64,000 nt of DNA, from contig JAKSNA010000001.1 in NCBI GenBank assembly GCA_024400295.1, positions 62,001 through 126,000 of the forward strand. The letters are read 5' to 3'. The position numbers and the translations under genes are program-made. How positions within the stretch are numbered: position 1 is the first letter of the stretch; each line of letters starts with the position of its first letter. Source of the stretch: Bacteroidales bacterium. Its GTDB lineage: Bacteria; Bacteroidota; Bacteroidia; Bacteroidales; F082. The notes beneath the pieces were generated by a model. The model made no database searches and was not told the DNA's origin. It saw only the letters and a list, made by a program, of their open reading frames with translations. Shown piece after piece: positions 42,927 to 51,684 of this stretch.

Positions 42927-42956
42927 TTGCAAATAAAAGAATAATCTGTAACTTTG
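42927..42956 (+). promoter_or_regulatory. Promoter (TTG-N19-TAACTTTG) for the LRR gene
   Basis: TTG at 42927-42929 and TAACTTTG at 42949-42956 are separated by 19 bases, the best -33/-7 match in the window. Transcription would start near 42963, just before the shared leader element. Confidence 0.7.
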
Positions 42957-42976
42957 CAGCGTCGTTCCACCCTGAA

Positions 42977-43031
42977 TTTTCGCTTGACGGACTTCGCGAA
43001 ATTCAGAAGGGCAGCGTAGAATAAGAAAAAA
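42977..43031 (+). promoter_or_regulatory. Shared leader element, copy B (upstream of the LRR gene)
   Basis: Contains ACGGACTTCGCGAAAT and then AGGGCAGCGTAGAA, matching the minus-strand element at 15582-15635. In this copy the CTGAATTT/AAATTCAG arms (42972-43004) can form a hairpin in the 5' leader. It ends 34 bases before the ATG. Confidence 0.5.
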
Positions 43032-43065
43032 TAAAAAGTTATACAAACATCAATAAAAAACGGGG

Positions 43066-44427
43066 ATGAAGGAGTCTTTACTTAACAAAGTAACTTTGCT
43101 GTCAACCTTAATTGTTCTGCTTGCTTTGACAGGAAGAGCACAAACCACCTTTACAGCAGGCAACCTGAATTATCAGGTCAACGACGATGGCGTTTCCGTC
43201 ACTGTCACGGGCCATGTTAACGGTTACGATGCTGCTGGAGAATTGAATATTCCAGAATCGGTGAGTCACGGAGGAAACGATTATACCGTGACGGCCATTG
43301 GATCCTGCGCCTTCTTGTATTGCTTTTATCTGACGGATCTGACGATTCCAAATACAGTGACTACCATCGGGGATGGTGCTTTTTCCTATTGCCAAGGTTT
43401 TACTGGCGATTTGGTGATCCCCAACTCTGTCACCACCATTGAGTATGGCGCATTTCAGTATTGCTTCGGCCTTACTGGATTGGCATTAAGTAATTCCGTT
43501 GAAACCATTGGGGATTATGCCTTTAATTCCTGCGACAATCTGACGGGCACATTGTACATCCCAAGTAACGTGACATCGCTTGGAGGGAACTCTTTCGGCT
43601 ATTGCGCATTAGACAGCATTGTCGTTGACCCGGCCAACATCTTCTATGATTCCCGGAACGACTGTAACGCCATCATCGAAACGAGTACAAACGAACTGAT
43701 TACGGGCTGCAAAAACTCCTTCATACCCAACACGGTCGCTTCAATCGGCTATTGCGCATTCAGAGGCATCGACGGATTGGAATCTGTCGTTTTTCCGGAA
43801 TCGCTGGTTTCCATTGGAGAGAATGCCTTCGCTTTCTGCTACGACCTGAAAGGAGACCTTACCATTCCCAATTCAGTGACAACCATCGGCCCCAGTGCGT
43901 TTTTTGATTGCCAAGGCCTTGACGGGACATTGACAATAGGTGTGTCGGTCACTTTCATCGGCGACTGGGCATTCAGAAATTGCTGGGCCATCACATCGGC
44001 TGTCTCCTTGGCTCCGACACCTCCAGCGCTTGACGACGAACTGGGAGGTTTGGTATTCGACAATTTTGGCACTTCCACACTTACCGTCCCATGTGAATGT
44101 TCTTCTGATTATCAAAATTCAAATTGGCATGACCCTTACGCAATGAATGGGTTCGCAACATTTATTGAAGATTGCAGCGCGGTTGCGGAAGCCGGTACTG
44201 ATGCCATGACGGTCTATCCTAATCCGACGAAGGGTGCCTTCCATATCGGCGGCATCGCTGATGGCGGACTGCTGACCGTGAGCGACATGAGCGGACGGAC
44301 TATAGCTTACAAGGATATAGTTAATCCGAACAATATGGTGTCCCTGTCGCTTTCGCCAGGGCTTTACCTGATGACGCTGACCACCCGCGACGGCATACGT
44401 CACCATACACAACTCATTGTAAAGTAA
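43066..44427 (+). CDS. Surface leucine-rich-repeat protein (BspA type) with T9SS sorting domain
   Basis: The 453-aa product has a signal peptide (about 1-25, GRAQ) and a short beta domain (TFTAGNLNYQV). LRR_5/BspA-like repeats of about 23 residues (TIPNSVTTIG.AF..C..L) follow from about 60 to 330. The C-terminal sorting domain (380-453) has VYPNPTKGAFHIGG, SPGLYLMTLTT and a final LIVK. BspA-like proteins mediate adhesion to host proteins or other bacteria. Here the T9SS would export and anchor it. The start follows a good promoter and the shared leader element. Confidence 0.85.
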   Translation: MKESLLNKVTLLSTLIVLLALTGRAQTTFTAGNLNYQVNDDGVSVTVTGHVNGYDAAGELNIPESVSHGGNDYTVTAIGSCAFLYCFYLTDLTIPNTVTTIGDGAFSYCQGFTGDLVIPNSVTTIEYGAFQYCFGLTGLALSNSVETIGDYAFNSCDNLTGTLYIPSNVTSLGGNSFGYCALDSIVVDPANIFYDSRNDCNAIIETSTNELITGCKNSFIPNTVASIGYCAFRGIDGLESVVFPESLVSIGENAFAFCYDLKGDLTIPNSVTTIGPSAFFDCQGLDGTLTIGVSVTFIGDWAFRNCWAITSAVSLAPTPPALDDELGGLVFDNFGTSTLTVPCECSSDYQNSNWHDPYAMNGFATFIEDCSAVAEAGTDAMTVYPNPTKGAFHIGGIADGGLLTVSDMSGRTIAYKDIVNPNNMVSLSLSPGLYLMTLTTRDGIRHHTQLIVK

Positions 44428-44554
44428 GTGATGCTCTCGCGACCTATAATGCCACCAAAAACATTTCTTTTCATTAAAATCTGGGAATATACAAATTTTA
44501 AATTTTATTTTGCAATGTAACACCAGCGAGGATTTATCACCTTGATTTGACAAC

Positions 44555-44603
44555 AAAATGGTCTGAAGAAATGGTAGCATTTTAGTTTTTACAAGACCAT
44601 TTT
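44555..44603. repeat. 10-bp inverted repeat after the LRR gene
   Basis: AAAATGGTCT (44555-44564) and AGACCATTTT (44594-44603) are perfect inverted arms around a 29-base loop. The gap 44428-44672 otherwise shows no gene. It may end transcription from the LRR gene, though the T-run is short. Confidence 0.5.
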
Positions 44604-44643
44604 CACTTCCGAAACTTGAATCATTTCCAAAGACAAAAAGCAC

Positions 44644-44651
44644 TATCTTTG
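44644..44651 (+). promoter_or_regulatory. Promoter -7 element for the metallo-hydrolase gene
   Basis: TATCTTTG matches TAnnTTTG and lies 21 bases before ATG 44673. It rules out the upstream ATG at 44616, which would lie before the start of transcription. Confidence 0.55.
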
Positions 44652-44672
44652 CAGCACAAATCTTTCATTGCA

Positions 44673-45443
44673 ATGACGATAACAATTTTAGGTTCAGGCA
44701 CATCGCAAGGCATTCCTGTAATAGGTTGTGAATGTGACGTTTGCAAATCTTCGGACAGTCGTGACAAACGTCTGCGCACATCCATTCTGATTGAAAGCGG
44801 AGACACCACAATCTGCGTCGATGCCGGCCCCGACTTCCGGCAGCAGATGCTCCGCGAGAACGTGAAGCACCTCGACGCCATACTCATCACGCATCATCAC
44901 AAAGACCACATCGGCGGACTCGACGACGTCAGGTCATTCAATTTCCTCCAGCATTTCTCGATGCCAGTTTACGCATCGCCCGATTCACAGGAGGAGATAA
45001 GGCGGGAGTTCTCGTATGCTTTTGCCGAAAAAGACAAACTCTACCCCGGAGCGCCGACATTCAACCTAATTGACATCATCGACGGCAAATCAATAGTAAT
45101 CAACAACCTAACCATTGAACCGATACCACTCAGACATCTTGAGATGCTATGCTATGGTTTCCGCATTGGTAACTTTGCATACATCACCGATTTCAGCTAT
45201 ATTTCGGATGACAGTCTCAACAAGCTCAAAGGCGTTGATTATCTTATAATTGAAGCACTTCGCAAGGAGAAGCACTATTCGCATATATGTCTTTCCGAAG
45301 CCATTGACATCGCTCAGCGTCTCGGCGTGAAGAAGGCATGGTTCACTCACATCGGCCATCAAATGGGTCTAACCGAGGAAACAAACAAGACTCTTCCAGC
45401 GAATATGATGCTGGCATACGACGGATTAAAGATTGAGGTTTAA
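44673..45443 (+). CDS. MBL-fold metallo-hydrolase (PhnP/lipoate-hydrolase-like)
   Basis: The 256-aa product begins MTITILGSGTSQGIPVIGCECDVC, the typical opening of the PhnP-like branch, with a CxC-type Cys cluster. The metal-binding motif is THHHKDHIGG and further ligands are in YITDFSYIS and WFTHIGHQMG. Such enzymes hydrolyse cyclic phosphodiesters or related esters; the substrate here is unknown. It is convergent with the zinc-finger gene, whose 3' end overlaps it by about 100 bases. Confidence 0.83.
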   Translation: MTITILGSGTSQGIPVIGCECDVCKSSDSRDKRLRTSILIESGDTTICVDAGPDFRQQMLRENVKHLDAILITHHHKDHIGGLDDVRSFNFLQHFSMPVYASPDSQEEIRREFSYAFAEKDKLYPGAPTFNLIDIIDGKSIVINNLTIEPIPLRHLEMLCYGFRIGNFAYITDFSYISDDSLNKLKGVDYLIIEALRKEKHYSHICLSEAIDIAQRLGVKKAWFTHIGHQMGLTEETNKTLPANMMLAYDGLKIEV

Positions 45444-45810
45444 ACGCCACCACATCCACGTTGTTGTCATCAGCCAAAGCATACGATTGGTCGTAAACTA
45501 TATAGTATGTCCTGCCTTTCTTTGTCTTTCTGATTCCGGTAAAATAGTTGAAGTCGAAATCCCGATCAACGAGACATTGTTTCGTGACCGTTTTCTTGCC
45601 GAACGGATTCAATGTCCTGAGTATCATTCTGTTTCGCATCAGCACTGCATTGACATTCCTGACAAGCAGAAGTTGTTCGTTATAGATATGGTAATAATAG
45701 TTATTACGGCAGTTGTCATCACAATATCTTTTGTTGGCGCGACCTGTGATAGTTCTGCCACAAGCCGGGCATATCCTCTCATTTAAAGACGATTCTTTGC
45801 GTTCATCCAT
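45343..45810 (-). CDS. Small zinc-finger protein of Bacteroidales
   Basis: The 155-aa product has an N-terminal zinc finger (CPACGRTITGRANKRYCDDNCRNNYY) with four Cys in CxxC-x15-CxxxC spacing and aromatic residues behind it. A helix (QLLLVRNVNAVLMRNRMILRTL) and a strand-rich part (YFTGIRKTKKGRTYYIVYDQ) follow. The last 30 or so residues, after VDVVAFKP, lie inside the opposite metallo-hydrolase gene and do not look conserved; the ancestral stop may have been lost. The function is unknown. The finger suggests nucleic-acid or ribosome binding. Confidence 0.65.
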   Translation of the reverse strand: MDERKESSLNERICPACGRTITGRANKRYCDDNCRNNYYYHIYNEQLLLVRNVNAVLMRNRMILRTLNPFGKKTVTKQCLVDRDFDFNYFTGIRKTKKGRTYYIVYDQSYALADDNNVDVVAFKPQSLIRRMPASYSLEESCLFPRLDPFDGRCE

Positions 45811-45888
45811 AGCAATCCTCTTTGATGAATAAAAGCACCAATATATTTGTCAAATATCGAATAAAAAGGTTAGGGCGTCAGTTTGTTC

Positions 45889-46542
45889 TCATTTCGAGAA
45901 GACGTACTGAATGATATTTGCGCCCATTTTAAGAGCTTGCAGTCGTATCTCCTCAGAGTCCTTGTGAACGCGCTGGTCTTCCCAGCCGTCACCGAGGTCG
46001 CATTCGTATGTGAAGAGGCTGACGAGCCGTCCCTCATAGATCATCCCGAACGCTTGAGGTGTCTTCATATCATGTTCATGGATTTTCGGCAATCCGTTAG
46101 GGAAAGCATAGGGGCTTTGGAAAAGCGGGTGTGAATATGGCAGTTCGACCCATTCGAGTTCCGGCAGTACCTTTTGCATCTGTGCCATCACGAAATCCTT
46201 AAGTCCATAGTTATCATCAATATGAAGGAAGCCTCCACCGAGGAGATAAGCTCTAAGGTTATCAGCTTCAGCTTTGTCAAAGCTGACATTCCCGTGTCCT
46301 GTCATGTGGACGAGAGGATAATTGAAAATGTCAGGGCTTCCGACTTCAACTGTAGCGATGTCACAATTCAAGTCCGTGTTAAGTTCTTGATTGCAGAATT
46401 TGACAAGATTTGGCAGAGATGTCGGATTGGAATACCAGTCGCCGCCGCCGCGGTATTTAAGCAAGGCAATCTGCGTCTGCTGGGCGGACAGTCCGAAAGT
46501 CAATGACAGTAATATGGTCAGCAGCAGATTCCTCATAATCAT
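45889..46542 (-). CDS. DUF4159 secreted protein
   Basis: The 217-aa product has a signal peptide (1-21, LSAQ) and the DUF4159 form: IALLKYRGGGDWYSNPTSL, YPLVHMTGHGNVSF, LLGGGFLHIDDNYG, and a C-terminal ECDLGDGWEDQRVH with conserved acidic and Trp residues. The fold resembles glutamine-amidotransferase-like proteins without the nucleophile. The role is unknown. The first ATG overlaps the rsmE stop as ATGA, so the genes are coupled. Confidence 0.82.
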   Translation of the reverse strand: MIMRNLLLTILLSLTFGLSAQQTQIALLKYRGGGDWYSNPTSLPNLVKFCNQELNTDLNCDIATVEVGSPDIFNYPLVHMTGHGNVSFDKAEADNLRAYLLGGGFLHIDDNYGLKDFVMAQMQKVLPELEWVELPYSHPLFQSPYAFPNGLPKIHEHDMKTPQAFGMIYEGRLVSLFTYECDLGDGWEDQRVHKDSEEIRLQALKMGANIIQYVFSK

Positions 46543-47252
46543 TTCACGCTCATCTGGTTAATAAGCTGTACTGTATGGCAAGCCACCAGTGCAGCGGTCT
46601 CCGTTCTGAGACGCGCATCGCCAAGGCTCACCGGCACGAAGCCGTTATCCATCGCGAGTTGAGCCTCTTCCCTGCTGAAATCGCCTTCTGGTCCGATGAG
46701 GACTATGGCGTTGTTGCCTTTAACATATTTGTCACACAACTGGTCTTTGACATCATCATCGATCCACGCGATGAATTTCTGTCCGTCAAACGGTTGTCTC
46801 ACCAATTTGTCAAATTCGATAACATCCTCTATGTCAGGAAGTTGTGATTTTATTGACTGTTTTACAGCGGCAATCATCACTTTCCTGAACCGGTCAACGT
46901 TTGCGACACGTCGTTCCGAGTGGCATGAGGTAAATAGCTGGACTTTGTCTATACCAATTTCTGTAGCTTTTTCGAGGAACCACTCCGTTCTCTCGTTGAG
47001 TTTTGTCGGAGCGATTGCTATTTCGAGCATGAACGGTCTATTGTCGTACCCTTGGCGTTGGTTCGTCAGGCAAGCCACCGCCCTCTTCGGGTGATTTTCA
47101 ACGAGTTCACCATCAAAGAGCGAGCCTTTGCCATTTGTGACGCAGAAACGGTCTCCGACTTGCATACGGAGCACTTTGACACAATGTTTAGACTCCTCCT
47201 CAGAGAAGGAGACCATTCCCAATACTGCGTCAGGCAAATAGAAAACGTTCAT
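46539..47252 (-). CDS. rsmE: 16S rRNA m3U1498 methyltransferase
   Basis: RsmE methylates U1498 of 16S rRNA at N3 using SAM. The 237-aa SPOUT-fold product has a PUA-like N-terminal part (EESKHCVKVLRMQVGDRF) and the knot region with KLNERTEWFLEKATEIGID, CHSERRV, IVLIGPEGDFSREE and VSLGDARLRTETAAL. These are the standard motifs, and the length is normal. It lies 11 bases after argS on the same strand and before DUF4159. Confidence 0.94.
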   Translation of the reverse strand: MNVFYLPDAVLGMVSFSEEESKHCVKVLRMQVGDRFCVTNGKGSLFDGELVENHPKRAVACLTNQRQGYDNRPFMLEIAIAPTKLNERTEWFLEKATEIGIDKVQLFTSCHSERRVANVDRFRKVMIAAVKQSIKSQLPDIEDVIEFDKLVRQPFDGQKFIAWIDDDVKDQLCDKYVKGNNAIVLIGPEGDFSREEAQLAMDNGFVPVSLGDARLRTETAALVACHTVQLINQMSVK

Positions 47253-47263
47253 ACTTACTATTT

Positions 47264-49075
47264 TTACATTCTTTCTGGCATCTGCATACCGAGCAGGCTG
47301 CTTGCGTTACGCAGCAGGCGTGCCGTCATTCCGGCCAATTGCAGGCGGAACTCCCTGCGTCTTTCATCTTCCTCTCTCAAGATACTGCATTCCTGATAGA
47401 ATTGGTTGAAGTCTTTGCAGAGTTCGTAGATGTAATTGGCGATCATTGCCGGGCTTCTGTTAATTGCCGCTTGTTCAAGCACCGACGGCCATGTGTGCAT
47501 ATTTGTAAGAAGCTGTTTTTCGCCAGGCATAATGTTGTCAACCATCACTTTGTCTCCAACAGTTATTCCCGTCTCGGCGGCCTTACGCAGCACAGAGCAG
47601 ATACGGGCGTGAGTATATTGGATAAACGAGCCCGTATTACCATTAAAGTCTATTGATTCCTTAGGGTCAAAGAGCATAGTCTTCTTCGGATCCACCTTGA
47701 GTATGAAATACTTAAGAGCTCCAAGTCCGATTGTGTGATAAAGTCTGTCAGCTTCATCCTCAGACAGGTCCTTAGCTTTCCCGAGTTCTTCCGACACCTT
47801 CCTCGCGGTCTCGACCATTTCATCCATAAGGTCATCAGCGTCAACCACCGTACCTTCGCGCGACTTCATCTTTCCGCTTGGCAGCTCAACCATACCGTAT
47901 GAAAGATGCTCAATATCGTTACCCCATGCGAAGCCGAGTCTCACAAGGACTCGCTTGAGCACGTCGAAATGATAATTCTGTTCATTACCAACGACATAAA
48001 CAAGTTTCTTCGGATGGAACTCGTCATAACGCAATTGAGCAGTTCCAAGGTCTTGAGTCATGTAAACGGACGTGCCGTCACGACGCAGGAGCAGTTTCTC
48101 GTCGAGTCCCTCATCTCTGAGGTCGCACCACACCGAGTTATCATCTCTTTGATACAGAACGCCGTTCTTCAAGCCTTCCATCACGGTACTCTTGCCCAAG
48201 AGATAGGTTTGAGACTCATAATAGACTTTGTCGAACGAAACGCCGAGGCGTTTGTACGTGACATCAAATCCCTGATAGACCCAGTTGTTCATCATCTCCC
48301 AAAGTTTACGCACCTCAGGATCACCAGCCTCCCATTGGCGAAGCATCTCGCGTGTCTCTTGCATCAACGGTGACATGTTTTCAGCTTCAGCCTTAGCTTT
48401 TTCTTTGGCATCATCGTCAAGTTCATCGTAATTCGCAGGCAACAGCGATTTGACCTCTTCCTTGAAATGTTTGTCAAACATCACATAGAAGTCGCCAATA
48501 AGATGGTCACCCTTCTTCCCTGTTGACTCCGGCGTGCAACTGTCGCCCCATTTTTTCCACGCGATCATGCTCTTACAGATGTGTATTCCTCTGTCATTCA
48601 CGAGGTTGACACGCACCACATTTTCGCCATTGGCCTTGAGGATTTCAGAAACACTCCATCCCAACAGGTTATTACGGATGTGTCCAAGATGCAACGGTTT
48701 GTTGGTATTCGGTGAAGAATACTCCACTACGACGGGGCTTCCCGAAACCTCTTTTCTCCCGAAAAATTCGTCTCCATGGTTTTTCTCCATGAATGAGATC
48801 CAATAGTTGTCTGAAATGAGCAGATTCAAGAATCCCTTCACCACATTATACTTCGCGATGAATTCACTTCCCTTTGTCATTTCTGTTCCGAGTTCGTCAG
48901 CCAAAGCCTCGGGCGCCTTGCCCGCGAGCTTAGTGAACGGGAACACCACTATTGTCACATCACCTTCAAATTCAGGACGTGTCTTCTGGAAATTGACCAA
49001 ATTGGCAGGAGCTTCCTTACCATATAGTTTCCTGAAGGCATCACTAAAAAGCTGTTTCAAAAATACTTCCAACAT
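47264..49075 (-). CDS. argS: Arginyl-tRNA synthetase
   Basis: ArgRS charges tRNA-Arg. The 603-aa class I enzyme has the N-terminal Add1 domain, the HIGH-type motif NKPLHLGHIRNNLLG near residue 125, the YVVGNEQNYHF and KMKSREGTVVDADDL (KMSK-equivalent) segments, and a C-terminal anticodon-binding domain with YTHARICSVLRKA. All motifs are complete. A TATTTTTG promoter element lies upstream at 49104-49111. Confidence 0.96.
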   Translation of the reverse strand: MLEVFLKQLFSDAFRKLYGKEAPANLVNFQKTRPEFEGDVTIVVFPFTKLAGKAPEALADELGTEMTKGSEFIAKYNVVKGFLNLLISDNYWISFMEKNHGDEFFGRKEVSGSPVVVEYSSPNTNKPLHLGHIRNNLLGWSVSEILKANGENVVRVNLVNDRGIHICKSMIAWKKWGDSCTPESTGKKGDHLIGDFYVMFDKHFKEEVKSLLPANYDELDDDAKEKAKAEAENMSPLMQETREMLRQWEAGDPEVRKLWEMMNNWVYQGFDVTYKRLGVSFDKVYYESQTYLLGKSTVMEGLKNGVLYQRDDNSVWCDLRDEGLDEKLLLRRDGTSVYMTQDLGTAQLRYDEFHPKKLVYVVGNEQNYHFDVLKRVLVRLGFAWGNDIEHLSYGMVELPSGKMKSREGTVVDADDLMDEMVETARKVSEELGKAKDLSEDEADRLYHTIGLGALKYFILKVDPKKTMLFDPKESIDFNGNTGSFIQYTHARICSVLRKAAETGITVGDKVMVDNIMPGEKQLLTNMHTWPSVLEQAAINRSPAMIANYIYELCKDFNQFYQECSILREEDERRREFRLQLAGMTARLLRNASSLLGMQMPERM

Positions 49076-49103
49076 AGTTCAAATCGTTATTTTATTTGGG
49101 GTG

Positions 49104-49111
49104 CAAAAATA
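49104..49111 (-). promoter_or_regulatory. Promoter -7 element for argS
   Basis: On the minus strand TATTTTTG (49111 to 49104) matches TAnnTTTG and lies 28 bases before the argS ATG. Confidence 0.55.
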
Positions 49112-49214
49112 GTAAAAAACGCGTTATATTTCATCAATATATCGACAATAATTTTATGGTATTTTAAGTATCTTCATTTTCATTTTTCAAATTTTTAAAA
49201 CTACATGGATTTCG

Positions 49215-49466
49215 TCAAAACAGCGACATTATTGTGTTAAACACATAGCCCGACAATGTCTCAGCACTTTCAACCACAGTGTCTTCACTTTGTAAAACAG
49301 CAGATTGTTCGGCATTTTCGTATGTTGTCTGTATTTCAACTTTGTATCCTGCAATTATACATATCACTATGAACAATATCACCATGACACTTCCGTGACG
49401 AATTAAAAACGAAGGAGTTCTGTCGACGACAACATCAGCATACGGGTTTTGATTTTTTTCTTTCAT
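49215..49466 (-). CDS. Short membrane protein resembling an HlyD-adaptor N-terminus
   Basis: The 83-aa product has a cytoplasmic N-terminal part (VVVDRTPSFLIRHG), one membrane helix (VMVILFIVICIIAGYKV) and about 35 residues beyond it. The PSFLIRHG plus helix layout is that of HlyD-type adaptor proteins, which normally follow C39-peptidase ABC exporters, but those are about 400 aa with long periplasmic hairpins. Here the frame stops, and the 139 bases up to argS show no continuation. It is either an eroded adaptor or a small accessory protein. It starts one base after the exporter gene. Confidence 0.55.
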   Translation of the reverse strand: MKEKNQNPYADVVVDRTPSFLIRHGSVMVILFIVICIIAGYKVEIQTTYENAEQSAVLQSEDTVVESAETLSGYVFNTIMSLF

Positions 49467-49467
49467 A

Positions 49468-51684
49468 TCACATTCCGAGTTCCAATTGGTTTTTCACAAG
49501 ATTAAAATAATTTCCTTTCAGACGCACAAGCTCATCATGAGTGCCCTGCTCCACGATTTTACCTTTGTCGAGGACGATAATATTATCGGCGTTTTTCACA
49601 GTACTCAGTCGATGTGCGACAACTATTACAGTTTTCTCTTTGAACAAGTTGTCGAGATTTTTCATGATTACCTGTTCGTTATTGGCATCAAGAGCATTAG
49701 TCGCCTCGTCGAAGAAAATGTATTTCGTATTTTTGTACACGGCACGTGCGATGAGGACGCGCTGTTTTTGCCCCGAGCTCAAGCCCTTTCCTTCCAATCC
49801 GATGAAAGTGTTCAGCCCGTTGGGTTGCGACTTGATATAGTCATTGAGATTTGCTATATGCACGGCCTCATCAACACATCGCATATCAGGCTTTGCATCG
49901 CTGACACCTATGTTATTTGCGATGGTGTCGGAGAAAATGAAGCCGTCCTGCATCACGACACCGCAGGCCCGGCGCCATTCCTTCACGTTAAACTCGCTGA
50001 GCGGCCTGTCATCAAGGAACACGCCGCCCTCCACAGGCTCGTAGAAACCGAGGATCAACTTCAGCATTGTTGTTTTCCCGCTGCCGCTCATGCCGACAAT
50101 GGCTGTAGTCTTGTTCGCAGGTATGGTCAGGCTGATGTCGTCAAGAACCTTTCTCGAATGCGGTCCGTCATATTGAAACGAAACGTTTTTCAACACAATG
50201 TTGGCATCTTGTGGTATCTCAGTCTCCTTGCCGACATTCTTAGTGTCTTCATCTTCAATCTGTTGCACTTCATTAAGACGTTCCAGACTGATTTTGGTAT
50301 CTTGATAAGAGCGGATAAAAGACACAAGGTCGGCGATAGGCGCGTTCAATTCGCCTATGATGTACTGTATCGACATCATCATGCCAATTGTCATATCCCC
50401 GTTTATAACAAGCATCGCTGACATGAAAGAGATCACCATATTCTTCAGTTGGTCAATCAACGTGCCGCCGATGTTTTGAGCCTGCGAGAGTGAAAGTCCC
50501 TTAATACTGACGTCATACAGTCGGTTTTGGGTTTTCTCCCACTCCCACAGCTTCTGCCGTTCGCAGTTGTTCAGTTTGATCTCCTGCATTGATGTTATCA
50601 TCTGAACGACATTACTTTCATTACGCGCCGACTCCTGGAACCGCATGTAGTCAAGCTTGCGCCGACGTTTCATGAAAATCAGGATCCAACCGACATACAG
50701 CGCACTGCCGACGGCAAAGACACCAAGAATGCTGAAATTATATCCGGCCATCATCACAGAATACACGATCAGACCTATGACACCCATGGAGATGCCAATC
50801 AGTTCACCTGTAAGGAAATTCTGTATCCTGTCGAAATCACGGATTCGCTGCAACGTGTCGCCCATTCTTCTTGAATCATAAAACGAGATCGGCAACCGCA
50901 TGAGTTTACCAAGGAAATTGGACACAAGCGAGATGTTCACATTGATCGTGACATGCAACATCAGCCAATTTTTTATTATATGGTTGAGCGACTGTCCCAC
51001 GACAAGTGCGAACTGCGCCACGAGGACTATCATGACGAACCTGCTGTCGCCATTTCCGATGCCGATATCGACGATAGACTGTGTCAGCAACGGGAACAGC
51101 ATGCTGATGAAGCTGCCCAGAGCCATTCCCAACATAATCTTGAGAATCGACTTCTTGTGCGGCTTCAAAAACCTGACCAGATACCTGAATCCAAGTTCTT
51201 CTTTTGACACATATCCGCTGTCATCATTGCAATTCTCGAACTCCACCGTCGGTTCAAGCAGCAACGCCATTCCCATGTTGCCTTTTATCGGATCAATCAC
51301 CGAATACCAGCTTTTCAAGAACGCTTCGACATTGTATCTCAACACGTTGCCAACAGCCGGATCGCCGATAATCACTTTCTTCCGTGTTATCTTATACACA
51401 ACCACAAAATGGTTTTGGTTCCAGCTGACCACACACGGGCACGGGATAGAGCAAAGCTGCTCGAAAGTTATCTTCACGCCTATTGTCTTGAAGCCGATAC
51501 TTTCCGCCGCATCGCTGATACCAAGCAACGACGTACCCGTCTTCCTCTGCACGCTGCGGTTTTTCAGGAATTCCATTGAATACGACTTCCCGTAGTATTT
51601 TGCGATCATCCGAAGACAAGCCGGGCCGCAGTCGCGTGAATCGTACTGCCGATAAACCGGGTATTTTCTTTTCACCTCCATCAC
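49468..51684 (-). CDS. C39-peptidase-containing ABC exporter (peptide maturation/export)
   Basis: The 738-aa product has an N-terminal C39 peptidase with the catalytic Cys in YDSRDCGPACLRM (about residue 19), His in WNQNHFVVVY and Asp in IGDPAVG. A six-helix membrane domain (about 170-460) and an ATPase with Walker A GMSGSGKTT, signature LSSGQKQR, Walker B IFFDEATNALD and VAHRLST follow. Such transporters cut leader peptides after GG/GA-type sites and export the core. The likely substrate is the CXXX peptide at 54150-54353, whose leader ends in ENGA. The ATG overlaps the end of the acetyltransferase gene (ATGA). Confidence 0.92.
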   Translation of the reverse strand: MMEVKRKYPVYRQYDSRDCGPACLRMIAKYYGKSYSMEFLKNRSVQRKTGTSLLGISDAAESIGFKTIGVKITFEQLCSIPCPCVVSWNQNHFVVVYKITRKKVIIGDPAVGNVLRYNVEAFLKSWYSVIDPIKGNMGMALLLEPTVEFENCNDDSGYVSKEELGFRYLVRFLKPHKKSILKIMLGMALGSFISMLFPLLTQSIVDIGIGNGDSRFVMIVLVAQFALVVGQSLNHIIKNWLMLHVTINVNISLVSNFLGKLMRLPISFYDSRRMGDTLQRIRDFDRIQNFLTGELIGISMGVIGLIVYSVMMAGYNFSILGVFAVGSALYVGWILIFMKRRRKLDYMRFQESARNESNVVQMITSMQEIKLNNCERQKLWEWEKTQNRLYDVSIKGLSLSQAQNIGGTLIDQLKNMVISFMSAMLVINGDMTIGMMMSIQYIIGELNAPIADLVSFIRSYQDTKISLERLNEVQQIEDEDTKNVGKETEIPQDANIVLKNVSFQYDGPHSRKVLDDISLTIPANKTTAIVGMSGSGKTTMLKLILGFYEPVEGGVFLDDRPLSEFNVKEWRRACGVVMQDGFIFSDTIANNIGVSDAKPDMRCVDEAVHIANLNDYIKSQPNGLNTFIGLEGKGLSSGQKQRVLIARAVYKNTKYIFFDEATNALDANNEQVIMKNLDNLFKEKTVIVVAHRLSTVKNADNIIVLDKGKIVEQGTHDELVRLKGNYFNLVKNQLELGM

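Noticed and set aside
49486..50421. Open frame of 311 codons on + opposite the ABC exporter
   Set aside because: It mirrors a gene with complete Walker and signature motifs and shows no domain or start signal of its own.
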